Source: Paracoccus sp. MC1862 (GTDB taxonomy: Bacteria; Pseudomonadota; Alphaproteobacteria; Rhodobacterales; Rhodobacteraceae). From it: a stretch of 64,000 bases of DNA. Shown here in pieces: positions 9,609 through 17,824 of the stretch. The notes under the pieces are model-generated. The model was not told the origin of the DNA, searched no databases, and saw only the letters and a program-made list of their open reading frames with translations. The DNA lies in NCBI RefSeq assembly GCF_016617715.1, contig NZ_CP067225.1, forward strand, positions 1,240,001-1,304,000. The letters run 5' to 3'. Numbering within the stretch: position 1 is the stretch's first letter; the number at the start of each line of letters is the position of its first letter. Position numbers and translations under genes: made by a program.

Positions 9609-9699
9609 GGCGGTCCCCTGCGAAATCCGGGCGTCGCGCCGGAATAGGCCGGGGCGGGCGCTATTGCAATCGCGCGCGGGCTCGGCATGGTGCCGGACC

Positions 9700-11130
9700 A
9701 TGTGGGCCGACCTGGCGATCATCCTTCATGCCGCGGCGGCGCTGGCCGTGTCGGTCCGGGTGCTGATGCGCCCGCGGCTTGAACCTCCAGTCAGGCTGGC
9801 CTGGCTGCTGGTGATCGTCGTGCTGCCGCTGGCGGGCATCCTCGGCTACCTGCTGTTCGGAGAGATCCGGCTGCGGCGCGGCTATCTGCAGACGCGGCGG
9901 CATGTGCGCGACCGGCTCGGCGGGCGCTGGCGGCGGGGCGGGCACGACCTGCTCGACCCCCTGCCCGACCATGCCGAGCCGGTGATCCGCTGCGGCCGCG
10001 CTGTGGGCGGCTTTCCGGCCGTCGCCGGAAACGAACTGCATCTTCTGCCCGAGGACGACAGCGCGCTGGACGCCATCGCCGCCGAGATAGACGCGGCCCG
10101 CGACCATGTGCATCTGCTGTTCTACATCTGGCTGCCCGACCGGTCCGGCACCCGTATCGCCGATGCCGCGATCCGCGCGGCCGAACGCGGCGTGACGGTG
10201 CGGGTGATCGTCGATGCGGTGGGCTCGCGGCTGCTGGTCCGCTCGGCCCAGTGGGGGCGGATGCGGGCGGCGGGGGTCGCCTGCCATGCGGCCTACCCCG
10301 TGGTCTATCCGTTGCTGCAAGTGCTGTTCCAGCGCCTCGACCTGCGCAACCACCGCAAGATCGTGGTGGTGGACAACGCCGTGGCCTTTACCGGCAGCCG
10401 CAACTGCGCCGACATGGCATTCGCCATCAAGCCGCGCTTCGCCCCCTGGATCGACATCCTCGTGCGGATCGAGGGGCCGGTCGTGCGCCAGATGCAGACG
10501 GCCTTCCTGGCCGACTGGATGAGCTATACCGGGCAGGATCTTGGTCACATGATGGACGGCACGCCCTCATCCGTCGAAGGCAGCGCCATCGCGCAGGTCA
10601 TCGCCACCGGGCCGGACCACCGGCAGGCGTCGATGTCGGACACGATCACCACCCTGATCCACAGCGCACGCCACCATCTGACGATCACCACCCCCTATTA
10701 CGTCCCCCAGGCCCCACTGGATTCCGCCATCCGCACCGTGGCGCGGCGCGGCGTCCGGGTCACGCTGATCCTGCCCGAGCGGAACGATTCACTGTTCGTG
10801 AAAGCCACCAGCGAGGGGCTGTGGCACGGGCTTCTGTTGGCGGGGGTCGAGATGCGGCTGTTTCAGCCGGGGCTGATCCATTCCAAGATCATCACCGTGG
10901 ACGGGCGGATGGCGATGCTGGGCAGCGCCAACCTCGACCGCCGCAGCTTCGAGCTGAACTACGAACTGAACCTGGTGGTGGTGGACGATGCGCTGACCGC
11001 AGAACTGGACGAACGCCAGCGCAGCTACGTTGCCCGCTCGCGCCCCCTGACGCTGGCCGAGGTGCGGCGCTGGCCCTGGTGGCGGCGGCTTCGCAACAAC
11101 ATCCTGGCGCTGGCCGCGCCGCTGCTGTGA
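9700..11130 (+). CDS. cls: Cardiolipin synthase (phospholipase D family)
   Basis: Inner-membrane enzyme forming cardiolipin from phosphatidylglycerol, 476 residues. Two N-terminal transmembrane helices at residues 4-20 and 29-50 make the PLDc_N region. Both HKD motifs are intact: [18 protein letters not shown] near residue 220 and [20 protein letters not shown] near residue 395. The ATG at 9700 begins directly with the first helix; the longer frame overlaps the accD start on the other strand. It lies on its own promoter side, divergent from accD, and is followed by a pterin dehydratase gene 11 bases downstream. Confidence 0.93.
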   Translation: MWADLAIILHAAAALAVSVRVLMRPRLEPPVRLAWLLVIVVLPLAGILGYLLFGEIRLRRGYLQTRRHVRDRLGGRWRRGGHDLLDPLPDHAEPVIRCGRAVGGFPAVAGNELHLLPEDDSALDAIAAEIDAARDHVHLLFYIWLPDRSGTRIADAAIRAAERGVTVRVIVDAVGSRLLVRSAQWGRMRAAGVACHAAYPVVYPLLQVLFQRLDLRNHRKIVVVDNAVAFTGSRNCADMAFAIKPRFAPWIDILVRIEGPVVRQMQTAFLADWMSYTGQDLGHMMDGTPSSVEGSAIAQVIATGPDHRQASMSDTITTLIHSARHHLTITTPYYVPQAPLDSAIRTVARRGVRVTLILPERNDSLFVKATSEGLWHGLLLAGVEMRLFQPGLIHSKIITVDGRMAMLGSANLDRRSFELNYELNLVVVDDALTAELDERQRSYVARSRPLTLAEVRRWPWWRRLRNNILALAAPLL

Positions 11131-11141
11131 AAGGACTAGGC

Positions 11142-11486
11142 ATGACCGACGCATCCGATCTGGCCACGCGCCATTGCGTGCCCTGCGACGGCGGGACGCC
11201 CCCCATGACCCGCGCCGAGGCCGAGGCGGCGCTTGCCGTGCTGGAGGGCTGGACCCTGTCGCCCGACGCAACCGCCATCGCGCGGCGATGGCAGTTCAAG
11301 GGCTTCGCCCGCGCCGCGCAGATGGCCAATCTGGCGGCCTGGCTGGCCGAGCAGCAGGGGCACCATCCCGACATCCGCTTCGGCTGGGGCTATTGCGAGG
11401 TGAGCTTCACCACCCACGCGGCGGGCGGGCTGACCGAAAACGACCTGATCTGCGCGGCCAGGCTGAACGCGATCCTCGCGCTATAG
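11142..11486 (+). CDS. phhB: Pterin-4a-carbinolamine dehydratase
   Basis: Small enzyme dehydrating 4a-hydroxytetrahydropterin, 114 residues. The N-terminal part is longer than the minimal domain (CVPCDGGTPPMTRAEAEAAL). The core motif RRWQFKGFARAAQMANLAAWLAEQQGHHPDI carries the conserved His-His pair, and YCEVSFTTHAAGGLTENDLICAARLN ends the domain as expected. AAGGACTAGG precedes the ATG. It follows the cardiolipin synthase gene by 11 bases and probably shares its transcript; the two have no obvious metabolic link. Confidence 0.93.
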   Translation: MTDASDLATRHCVPCDGGTPPMTRAEAEAALAVLEGWTLSPDATAIARRWQFKGFARAAQMANLAAWLAEQQGHHPDIRFGWGYCEVSFTTHAAGGLTENDLICAARLNAILAL

Positions 11487-11495
11487 CCGCCGCCC

Positions 11496-12173
11496 ATGAG
11501 CCAGCTTCCCGACAGCTTCTGCGCCGGCCTGCGCGCGGCCATGCCCATCTCCATCGGCTACCTGCCGGCGGCCTTCGCCTTCGGCGCGGCGGCAACCGGC
11601 ATCGGGCTTGGCGTGGCCGAGGTCGGCGCCATATCGGCCATCGTCTTTTCCGGCGCGAACCAGGCCTTCCTGCTGGCCGCGATCCCGGCCGGGATGCCGG
11701 TCGTCGTGATGATCCTGCTGACTGGCGCTGCAAGCCTGCGGCACCTGCTTTACGGCCTTGTCCTGCGCCCCCGCATCCAAGCGGGCCGGGGCGAACGCGC
11801 GGTCTTCGCCTTCGGCCTGACCGACGAGGTCTTCGCCACCGCGCTGGCCGCGACCGGCAATGGCTGGCGGCCCGGCGGGCGCTGGCTGATCGCGCTGGCC
11901 CTGACCGCCTGGGCCGCCTGGGCGGGCGGCAGCCTGATCGGCGCGGCCGCGGGCGACGCCCTGCGGCGGATGAGCGAATCGGCCGCCGCCGCGATGGGCT
12001 TTGCCCTGCCCGCGCTGTTCATCGGGCTGATGCTGGGGTCCATCCGGCGAGAGGTCGCGGTGCCGGTGGCGCTGGCCGCCGCCATCGCCGCGCTGGCGGT
12101 CCTGACCGGGCATGACAGGCTGGCGATCCCCGGCGGCGCGCTGGCCTGCCTATCTGCGCGGTGGTTCCGGTGA
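11496..12173 (+). CDS. azlC: AzlC-family branched-chain amino acid exporter subunit
   Basis: Large subunit of the two-component AzlCD branched-chain amino acid exporter, 225 residues. The N-terminal FCAGLRAAMPISIGYLPAAFAFGAAA is the family signature, followed by SANQAF-like FSGANQAFLLAA and GAASLRHLLYGLVLRP. About five to six hydrophobic segments are spread through the protein. The stop overlaps the azlD start (GTGA), so the subunits are coupled. It lies just upstream of ilvD, a branched-chain amino acid biosynthesis gene, which suits the substrate but is not proof of coregulation. Confidence 0.92.
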   Translation: MSQLPDSFCAGLRAAMPISIGYLPAAFAFGAAATGIGLGVAEVGAISAIVFSGANQAFLLAAIPAGMPVVVMILLTGAASLRHLLYGLVLRPRIQAGRGERAVFAFGLTDEVFATALAATGNGWRPGGRWLIALALTAWAAWAGGSLIGAAAGDALRRMSESAAAAMGFALPALFIGLMLGSIRREVAVPVALAAAIAALAVLTGHDRLAIPGGALACLSARWFR

Positions 12174-12484
12174 CTGCCGCGCTCTGGGTGGCCTTTGTCG
12201 TGATCGGGGCCGTGACCTATCTGACCCGCGCCCTGCCCCTGCTGCGCGACCACCCCGGCAAGGGTGCCAGGCCGCCCCCCGCATGGATGGAGGCGCTGGG
12301 CCCCTGCATCCTTGCCGCCATCGCCGTTGCCGTGCTGCTGCCCGAAGCGCGGGGGGCGCTGGCGCAGGGCAGCCTGCGCCCCTTCCTGCTGGGCGCGGCG
12401 GCGGCGGGCGCGGCCATGCGGTGGCGCCGCGATGCCGGGCTTGCAACACTCGCCGGGGTTGCGGCTTACTGGCTGGCTCTGTGA
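12170..12484 (+). CDS. azlD: AzlD-family exporter small subunit
   Basis: Small membrane subunit of the AzlCD exporter, 104 residues with about four hydrophobic helices. The N-terminal WVAFVVIGAVTYLTRALPLLRD and a later LGPCILAAIAVAVLLPEA match the AzlD family. The GTG at 12170 overlapping the azlC stop is preferred; an in-frame GTG at 12161 would add three residues. It ends about 70 bases before ilvD. Confidence 0.9.
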   Translation: MTAALWVAFVVIGAVTYLTRALPLLRDHPGKGARPPPAWMEALGPCILAAIAVAVLLPEARGALAQGSLRPFLLGAAAAGAAMRWRRDAGLATLAGVAAYWLAL

Positions 12485-12552
12485 GCGCCCTTGCCCTTGC
12501 CCGCCCTGCCGCACGCGACTATCCCATCCCCAAGCCAGAGGGGACCAGCCAG

Positions 12553-14286
12553 ATGCACAACACGCGCTTCGACAAGTCGAAACTGCCCAGCCGTCACGTG
12601 ACCGAAGGGCCGGCGCGCGCCGCGCATCGCAGCTATCTTTACGCCATGGGCCTGTCCGAGGAGGAAATCCACCAGCCCCTCGTGGGCGTCGCCACCTGCT
12701 GGAACGAAGCCGCGCCCTGCAACATCGCCCTGAACCGGCAGGCGCAGGTCGTGAAGATGGGCGTCAAGAAGGGCGGCGGCACCCCGCGCGAGTTCACCAC
12801 CATCACCGTCACCGACGGCATCGCCATGGGGCACGAGGGGATGCGGTCCTCGCTGGCCTCCCGCGACGCCATCGCGGACACGGTGGAACTGACCATGCGC
12901 GGGCATTGCTATGACGCGATCGTGGGGCTTGCGGGCTGCGACAAGAGCTTGCCGGGGATGATGATGGCGATGGTGCGGCTGAACGTGCCCTCAGTCTTCA
13001 TCTATGGCGGCTCGATCCTGCCCGGCCGCTATCAGGGCCGCGACATCACCGTGCAGGACATGTTCGAGGCGGCGGGCAAGCACGCGGCGGGCCTGATCTC
13101 GGACGCGGAACTGGACATCATGGAGCGGGTCGCCTGCCCGTCCTCGGGCGCCTGTGGGGCGCAATACACGGCCAACACCATGGCCTGCGTGTCCGAGGCG
13201 ATCGGGCTGGCGCTGCTCAACTCCTCAGGCGCGCCTGCCCCCTACGAGTCCCGCGACCAGTTCTGCGACGCCTCGGGCGTGGCGGTGATGAACCTGATCG
13301 AAAAGAACATCCGCGCCCGCGACATCGTCACCCGCAAGTCGCTGGAAAACGCGGCCCGCGTCGTCGCCTGCACCGGCGGGTCCACCAACGGGGGTCTGCA
13401 CCTGCCCGCCATCGCGCATGAGGCGGGGATCGACTTCGACCTGTTCGACGTCTGCGACATCTTCCACGACACGCCCTATTTCGTGAACCTGCGGCCGGGC
13501 GGGGAATATGTGGCCAAGGACCTGTATGAAGTCGGCGGCATCCCGGTGGTGATGAAGGAACTGGCCCGCGCGGGCCTGCTGCATCTCGACTGCATCACCG
13601 CTTCGGGGCGCAGCTTGGGCGAGGAACTGGACGAGATCCGGGGCGAGCCGGACGGCAAGGTCATCCACCCCGTCGCCACGCCCCTGACCCCAACCGGCGG
13701 CGTCGTCGGCCTGCGCGGCAACCTCGCCCCCGACGGCGCCATCGTGAAGGTCGCGGGGATGAGCGAGGCGGATCAGGTCTTCACCGGCCCGGCCCTTGTC
13801 TTCGAATGCGAGGAGGACGCCTTCGAGGCCGTCCAGTCGCGCACCTACACCGAAGGCTGCGTCTTCGTGATCCGCAACGAAGGCCCGGCGGGCGGGCCGG
13901 GGATGCGCGAGATGCTGGCGACCACTGCGGCGCTGTCGGGCCAGGGCATGGGCAAGAAGGTCGCGCTGATCACCGACGGGCGCTTTTCCGGCGCCACGCG
14001 CGGCTTCTGCGTGGGCCATGTCGGTCCCGAGGCCGCCCATGGCGGACCGATCGCGCTGGTCAAGAAAGGCGACATCATCACGCTGAACGCTATCGAGGGC
14101 ACGATCTCGGTGGACCTCTCGGATGACGAACTGGAACGCCGCAGGGCCGAATGGCAAGGCCCGCGCAAGACCGACTATGCCTCGGGCGCGCTGTGGAAAT
14201 ACGCGAAGCTGGTGGGCTCGGCCCGCTATGGCGCGGTCACGCATCCGGGGGCGCAGGCGGAAACCCATATCTACATGGACCAGTAA
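12553..14286 (+). CDS. ilvD: Dihydroxy-acid dehydratase
   Basis: Iron-sulfur enzyme of valine, leucine and isoleucine synthesis that converts dihydroxy-acids to 2-keto acids; 577 residues. Cluster and active-site motifs are clear: GVATCWNEAAPCN near residue 55, GLAGCDKSLPGMMMA near residue 125, and CPSSGACGAQYTANTM near residue 195. The C-terminal swivel domain holds TDGRFSGATRGFCVGHVGPEA near residue 478. The start MHNTRFDKSKLPSRHVTEG at 12553 is the family N-terminus; the long frame beginning at 12112 is not supported. It is preceded by azlCD. Confidence 0.97.
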   Translation: MHNTRFDKSKLPSRHVTEGPARAAHRSYLYAMGLSEEEIHQPLVGVATCWNEAAPCNIALNRQAQVVKMGVKKGGGTPREFTTITVTDGIAMGHEGMRSSLASRDAIADTVELTMRGHCYDAIVGLAGCDKSLPGMMMAMVRLNVPSVFIYGGSILPGRYQGRDITVQDMFEAAGKHAAGLISDAELDIMERVACPSSGACGAQYTANTMACVSEAIGLALLNSSGAPAPYESRDQFCDASGVAVMNLIEKNIRARDIVTRKSLENAARVVACTGGSTNGGLHLPAIAHEAGIDFDLFDVCDIFHDTPYFVNLRPGGEYVAKDLYEVGGIPVVMKELARAGLLHLDCITASGRSLGEELDEIRGEPDGKVIHPVATPLTPTGGVVGLRGNLAPDGAIVKVAGMSEADQVFTGPALVFECEEDAFEAVQSRTYTEGCVFVIRNEGPAGGPGMREMLATTAALSGQGMGKKVALITDGRFSGATRGFCVGHVGPEAAHGGPIALVKKGDIITLNAIEGTISVDLSDDELERRRAEWQGPRKTDYASGALWKYAKLVGSARYGAVTHPGAQAETHIYMDQ

Positions 14287-14297
14287 GGGGGCGCATC

Positions 14298-15083
14298 GTG
14301 GCATTCCGTCCGCGCAGGTGGCTGGCAGACGCCGTGCGGGGCCGGGCGGCCACGCATTGGGCGGCGATCGCCGCCAGCACCGACAGGATGTCGAACGGCC
14401 GGTTGCGCGCGATCCAGGCCGATGCGCTGGGCCTGCGGGCCAGCCTCGACCGCTTCCTGTCCCGCGCCCAGTTCCGGCTTGAGGGTCTGGGCCGGGCCAT
14501 GGACGTGCTGAACCTGCCGCCCGGCACCGACTGGCGCTGGCGGCCGTCCTTCTTGTCCGACCGGATCACGCCCGCGGGTATCGCCGCGCCCGGAAACGGC
14601 CAGCATTTGGGCGACGAGGCCGCCGTCTGGCACGATTGCCCGTCGCAGGCGCTGATCCTGCGCCAGATGCCCAACCGCAACGCCGCCGACCTTGCGCCCC
14701 ATGGCCTGCAACTGGAAACGCTGGGTTTCGGCGGCAGCTACCTTTCGGTGGCGATCAACCTGCCGCCGGACAGTCTCGACAACCTCACCCGGTCGCACAT
14801 CATCCGCCTTGATGCCACCCTCAGCGTCGAGCGGCCGATGAGCATCTATGCGCGGCTGAACATCGGCCATGGTCCGAACACGGACGAACTGCTGCGCCAC
14901 CTGGGCGACCTCGTGCCCGGCGATGTGCTGACGCGCGCCATCGAATTCGACCTGCATTACCTTGAAATCAATGAAAAACGGCTGGAACGCATGTGGCTCG
15001 ACCTGATTTTCGAGACGCCTCAGATGAACTCGGTCCGCATCCGGGACCTGTTCTTCTCGCGCCACCTGCGCGCCGACATGTAG
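14298..15083 (+). CDS. DUF6478-like conserved protein
   Basis: A 261-residue protein that I recognise only as a conserved Rhodobacterales type, probably DUF6478; the function is unknown. No signal peptide or membrane helix is visible. Features include LPPGTDWRWRPSFLSDRI near residue 75, a Cys-Pro pair in AVWHDCPSQALILRQ, and LEINEKRLERMWLDLIFE near the end, a well-conserved amphipathic helix. The GTG at 14298 with GGGGG upstream is chosen; an ATG at 14388 would shorten it by 30 residues. It follows ilvD by 11 bases and precedes another lineage-specific gene by 8. Confidence 0.75.
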   Translation: MAFRPRRWLADAVRGRAATHWAAIAASTDRMSNGRLRAIQADALGLRASLDRFLSRAQFRLEGLGRAMDVLNLPPGTDWRWRPSFLSDRITPAGIAAPGNGQHLGDEAAVWHDCPSQALILRQMPNRNAADLAPHGLQLETLGFGGSYLSVAINLPPDSLDNLTRSHIIRLDATLSVERPMSIYARLNIGHGPNTDELLRHLGDLVPGDVLTRAIEFDLHYLEINEKRLERMWLDLIFETPQMNSVRIRDLFFSRHLRADM

Positions 15084-15091
15084 AGGTTCAG

Positions 15092-15475
15092 ATGATCGGG
15101 AAATTCGCTTCGCTGGGATTGACGGGCGGTATCTGGGAAGGCGCCCTGCGGCTTGACGAGGCGCCTGCCCGCGTCGCCCTGACCCTGAACGGCCGCACCG
15201 TCGGGCTGGCCGAGGTCGAGCCCGAGGGCGAGGGGCTGTGGCGCATCCGCGCAAGACTTCCGGCCGAGACGCTGGCGGGCGGCGTCCAGACCTACATGCT
15301 GATCGCCGACGACGGCGAGGGGGTCGAGGGGCCGCGCCCCGGCGCCCTGCGGCTGGGGCACCTGCCGCTGCTGGCGGGCGAGGGGCTGGAGGGCGACCTG
15401 CGGGCCGAGATCGACCTGCTGCGGGCCGAGCTTGACCTGCTCAAGCGCGAATTCCGGCGCTTTGCCGCAGGCTGA
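15092..15475 (+). CDS. Hypothetical protein, beta-rich with C-terminal coiled coil
   Basis: A 127-residue protein of unknown function. The first 85 residues alternate short polar and hydrophobic stretches (GGIWEGALRL, RVALTLNGRTVGLAEV, QTYMLIADDGEGVEG), suggesting a small beta-sandwich. The end, LRAEIDLLRAELDLLKREFRRF, has heptad spacing of leucines and would form a coiled coil, so it may oligomerise. AGAGGTTCAG precedes the ATG at 15092. It follows the DUF6478-like gene by eight bases and is probably its transcription partner; physical partnership is only a guess. Confidence 0.72.
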   Translation: MIGKFASLGLTGGIWEGALRLDEAPARVALTLNGRTVGLAEVEPEGEGLWRIRARLPAETLAGGVQTYMLIADDGEGVEGPRPGALRLGHLPLLAGEGLEGDLRAEIDLLRAELDLLKREFRRFAAG

Positions 15476-15478
15476 GGC

Positions 15479-16186
15479 TCAGCCGCGCCGCCAGTAGCTG
15501 TAGCCGCCGGTCTCGGTGAAGCCCAGCCGGTCGTAAAGCCTCAGCGCCGGCGCCTTCGCCCGCGTCACCGCAATCGCCAGCTCTCGCGCGCCCTGCCCTT
15601 GGGCAAAGCGCGCCGCGCGGCGGACCATCCAGGCGCCCAGTTCCCTGCCCTGCCATTCCGGCAGCACCGCCATGGCGTGCAGCATGGCGAACGGCCCATG
15701 CACCGCGACAAAGGCGATCCCCGCCGCGCGGTCCTGCGTCCGCCCGAGGATCGCGGCCTTCGGCCCCTGCGCACGGTCGATGATCGCCTGCCGTTCGGGG
15801 CCGATGCCGGTCTGCATCCACAGGTCGCGCTGGATGGCCAGTGGCGGCCAGCATTCCATTGCCGTGACGGGCGGGATCGGCGGCTCGGCCAAGGGGGCGA
15901 CCGGGGCCGACAGGATCGCCGTCGGATCGGATTCGCGGTATCCGCGCCCGGCCAGCGCCTCTGCCAGCGTCCCGTCATCCACTGCAAACAGCGGCGGCTG
16001 GCCCCAGGCGTGATGCCGGGCCTCGGCGGCCTCGATGTCGTCGGCCGTCCAAGCTCCCACGGCTCGCGCCGCGCTGACGCGGCCGCCGCCGCCTTCGCCG
16101 CGTGCGACCAGGAACCCGCCCTCGCGCGCATATTCGGCGGCGGGCCAGGTGGCGGTCCATGCGTCCTCGAACCCGGGCGGGATCAC
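15479..16186 (-). CDS. GNAT-family N-acetyltransferase
   Basis: Acetyl-CoA-dependent N-acetyltransferase of the GNAT fold, 235 residues, substrate unknown. The acetyl-CoA loop lies in LPEWQGRELGAWMVRRAARFA near residue 175, a Q/R-x-x-G-x-G/A type motif. It is followed by ALRLYDRLGFTETGGYSYW, the conserved motif B end. The N-terminal 90 residues (GFEDAWTATWPAAEYARE) look like a second, degenerate GNAT lobe. The GTG start overlaps the stop of the CinA-like gene upstream (GTGA), so the pair is coupled. Confidence 0.87.
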   Translation of the reverse strand: MIPPGFEDAWTATWPAAEYAREGGFLVARGEGGGGRVSAARAVGAWTADDIEAAEARHHAWGQPPLFAVDDGTLAEALAGRGYRESDPTAILSAPVAPLAEPPIPPVTAMECWPPLAIQRDLWMQTGIGPERQAIIDRAQGPKAAILGRTQDRAAGIAFVAVHGPFAMLHAMAVLPEWQGRELGAWMVRRAARFAQGQGARELAIAVTRAKAPALRLYDRLGFTETGGYSYWRRG

Positions 16187-16929
16187 AGCCCCAGCCGCCG
16201 GATCAGGGCACCCCTCGCCTGCGCGACCTCTTGCGCGTCGAGGCCGCGGATCACGAGATTGGTGCCGAAGCGGTCCTCTTCGCGAAAGGGATAGCTGCCC
16301 AGCGACAGCCGGGGATGGGCGACGGCGATTTCGCGCAAGCCGTCGGCGACCTCGGATTCAGGCCGCTCGACGCGGATCGAATCCGAGACCACCGGCCGCC
16401 CGCGGGTCAGCCGGGGCAGCAGCGCATCGACCATGCTGCGGAAGACCGAAGGAACGCCCGCCATGACATGCAGCCCTCCGATGGAAAAGCCGGGGGCGGC
16501 GGATTCGGCGTTCTCGATCAGGGTCGCGCCGACGGGGATGCGGGCCATCCGCAACCGGCTTTCGGTGATCTCGGTCCCGAGCCGCGCCCAGCGTTCCTCC
16601 ATCATCCGCCGCGCCTCGGCGTTGATTTCCAAGGACGCGCCATAGGCGTCGGCCACGGCATCGGCAGTGATGTCGTCATGCGTCGGCCCGATCCCGCCCG
16701 AGCTGAACACCATGTCCCAGGCGCCGCCCAGATGCCGGTCCAACGCCCGAAGCGCCGCCACGATCACCTGATGATCGTCGGCCACCACCCGGATTTCCCG
16801 CAGGTCGATCCCGACCGAGGTCAGCACTCCGGCAAGGTGATGGGCGTTCAGGTCGCGGGTGCGGCCGGACAGGATCTCGTCCCCGATCAGCAGGATCGCG
16901 GCGGTGGGATTTTCCGATTGCATCGTCAT
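16183..16929 (-). CDS. Competence/damage-inducible protein CinA-like (MoCF-binding domain)
   Basis: A 248-residue protein consisting of the molybdopterin-binding-like N-domain of CinA without the C-terminal nicotinamide-nucleotide amidase domain. The motifs ILLIGDEILSGRTRDLNAHHLA near residue 15, VFSSGGIGPTHDDITADAVADA near residue 75, and GGLHVMAGVPSVFRSMVDALL near residue 150 are typical. Single-domain forms like this are common in alphaproteobacteria. The start is ATG 16929 or the in-frame ATG 16923; GAGG lies upstream of both. The biochemical role of the single-domain form is unclear; pyrophosphatase activity on ADP-ribose or FAD is known for some full-length relatives. Confidence 0.88.
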   Translation of the reverse strand: MTMQSENPTAAILLIGDEILSGRTRDLNAHHLAGVLTSVGIDLREIRVVADDHQVIVAALRALDRHLGGAWDMVFSSGGIGPTHDDITADAVADAYGASLEINAEARRMMEERWARLGTEITESRLRMARIPVGATLIENAESAAPGFSIGGLHVMAGVPSVFRSMVDALLPRLTRGRPVVSDSIRVERPESEVADGLREIAVAHPRLSLGSYPFREEDRFGTNLVIRGLDAQEVAQARGALIRRLGL

Positions 16930-17023
16930 GCCTCGCTGTTCGGGCGTCATAATGCCCGTGCGCGGGACTGGAACAAGTGGAACCCGAGGGCTATCTGCGT
17001 GAGGGAAGTGAAAGGACCGCTCG

Positions 17024-17824
17024 ATGAACGATGCCCGCGTGACCCCCGAAGGAATCCGCATCCATGCCCGCGAGGATTTCGCCGGGATGCATGCGGCCGG
17101 ACGGCTGACCGCGCAGATCCTCGACGAGGTGGGCGACCTGGTGGTGCCCGGCGCCACCACGGGCGAGATCGACGCCTTCATCGAGCGCCGGGTCGGGGAA
17201 CTGGGCGCCACCAGCGCCACCATCGGCTATCGCGGCTACCAGCACGCAAGCTGCATCAGCGTGAACCATGTCGTCTGCCACGGCATTCCCGGCGAAAAGC
17301 GGCTGGCCGACGGCGACATCCTGAACATCGACGTGACAGTGATCCTGGACGGCTGGTTCGGCGATTCCAGCCGGATGTATGTCGCGGGGACGCCCTCTGT
17401 TAAGGCGAAGCGGCTGATCCAGGTGACGCATGACGCGCTGATGAAGGGGATCGAGGCCGTGCGCCCCGGCAACACCTTCGGTGACATCGGCCATGCCATC
17501 CAGACCCATGCCGAGGGCCAGCGGATGTCGGTGGTGCGCGATTTCTGCGGCCATGGCGTGGGCCGCACCTTCCACGCGCCGCCGAACGTCCTGCACTTCG
17601 GCCGCCCCGGCAAGGGGCCGATGCTGGAGGAAGGGATGTTCTTCACCATCGAGCCGATGATCAACCTCGGCCGCGCCGAGACCAAGGTGCTGGCCGACGA
17701 CTGGACCGCCGTGACCCGCGACAAGTCGCTGTCGGCGCAGTTCGAGCACGCGGTGGGCGTGACGGCGGACGGCTGCGAGATCTTCACCCTCTCGCCCGCG
17801 GGCAGGTTCTTCCCGGCGATCTAG
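17024..17824 (+). CDS. map: Type I methionine aminopeptidase
   Basis: Removes N-terminal methionine from nascent proteins, 266 residues. Metal ligands are in place: the two aspartates in ILNIDVTVILDGWFGDSSR, the histidine in FCGHGVGRTFHAPPNV, and glutamates in FFTIEPMI and QFEHAVGVT. GAAAGGACC precedes the ATG. The stop TAG shares a CTAG palindrome with the stop of the convergent ABC exporter gene, so the two coding regions overlap tail to tail by two bases. Confidence 0.96.
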   Translation: MNDARVTPEGIRIHAREDFAGMHAAGRLTAQILDEVGDLVVPGATTGEIDAFIERRVGELGATSATIGYRGYQHASCISVNHVVCHGIPGEKRLADGDILNIDVTVILDGWFGDSSRMYVAGTPSVKAKRLIQVTHDALMKGIEAVRPGNTFGDIGHAIQTHAEGQRMSVVRDFCGHGVGRTFHAPPNVLHFGRPGKGPMLEEGMFFTIEPMINLGRAETKVLADDWTAVTRDKSLSAQFEHAVGVTADGCEIFTLSPAGRFFPAI

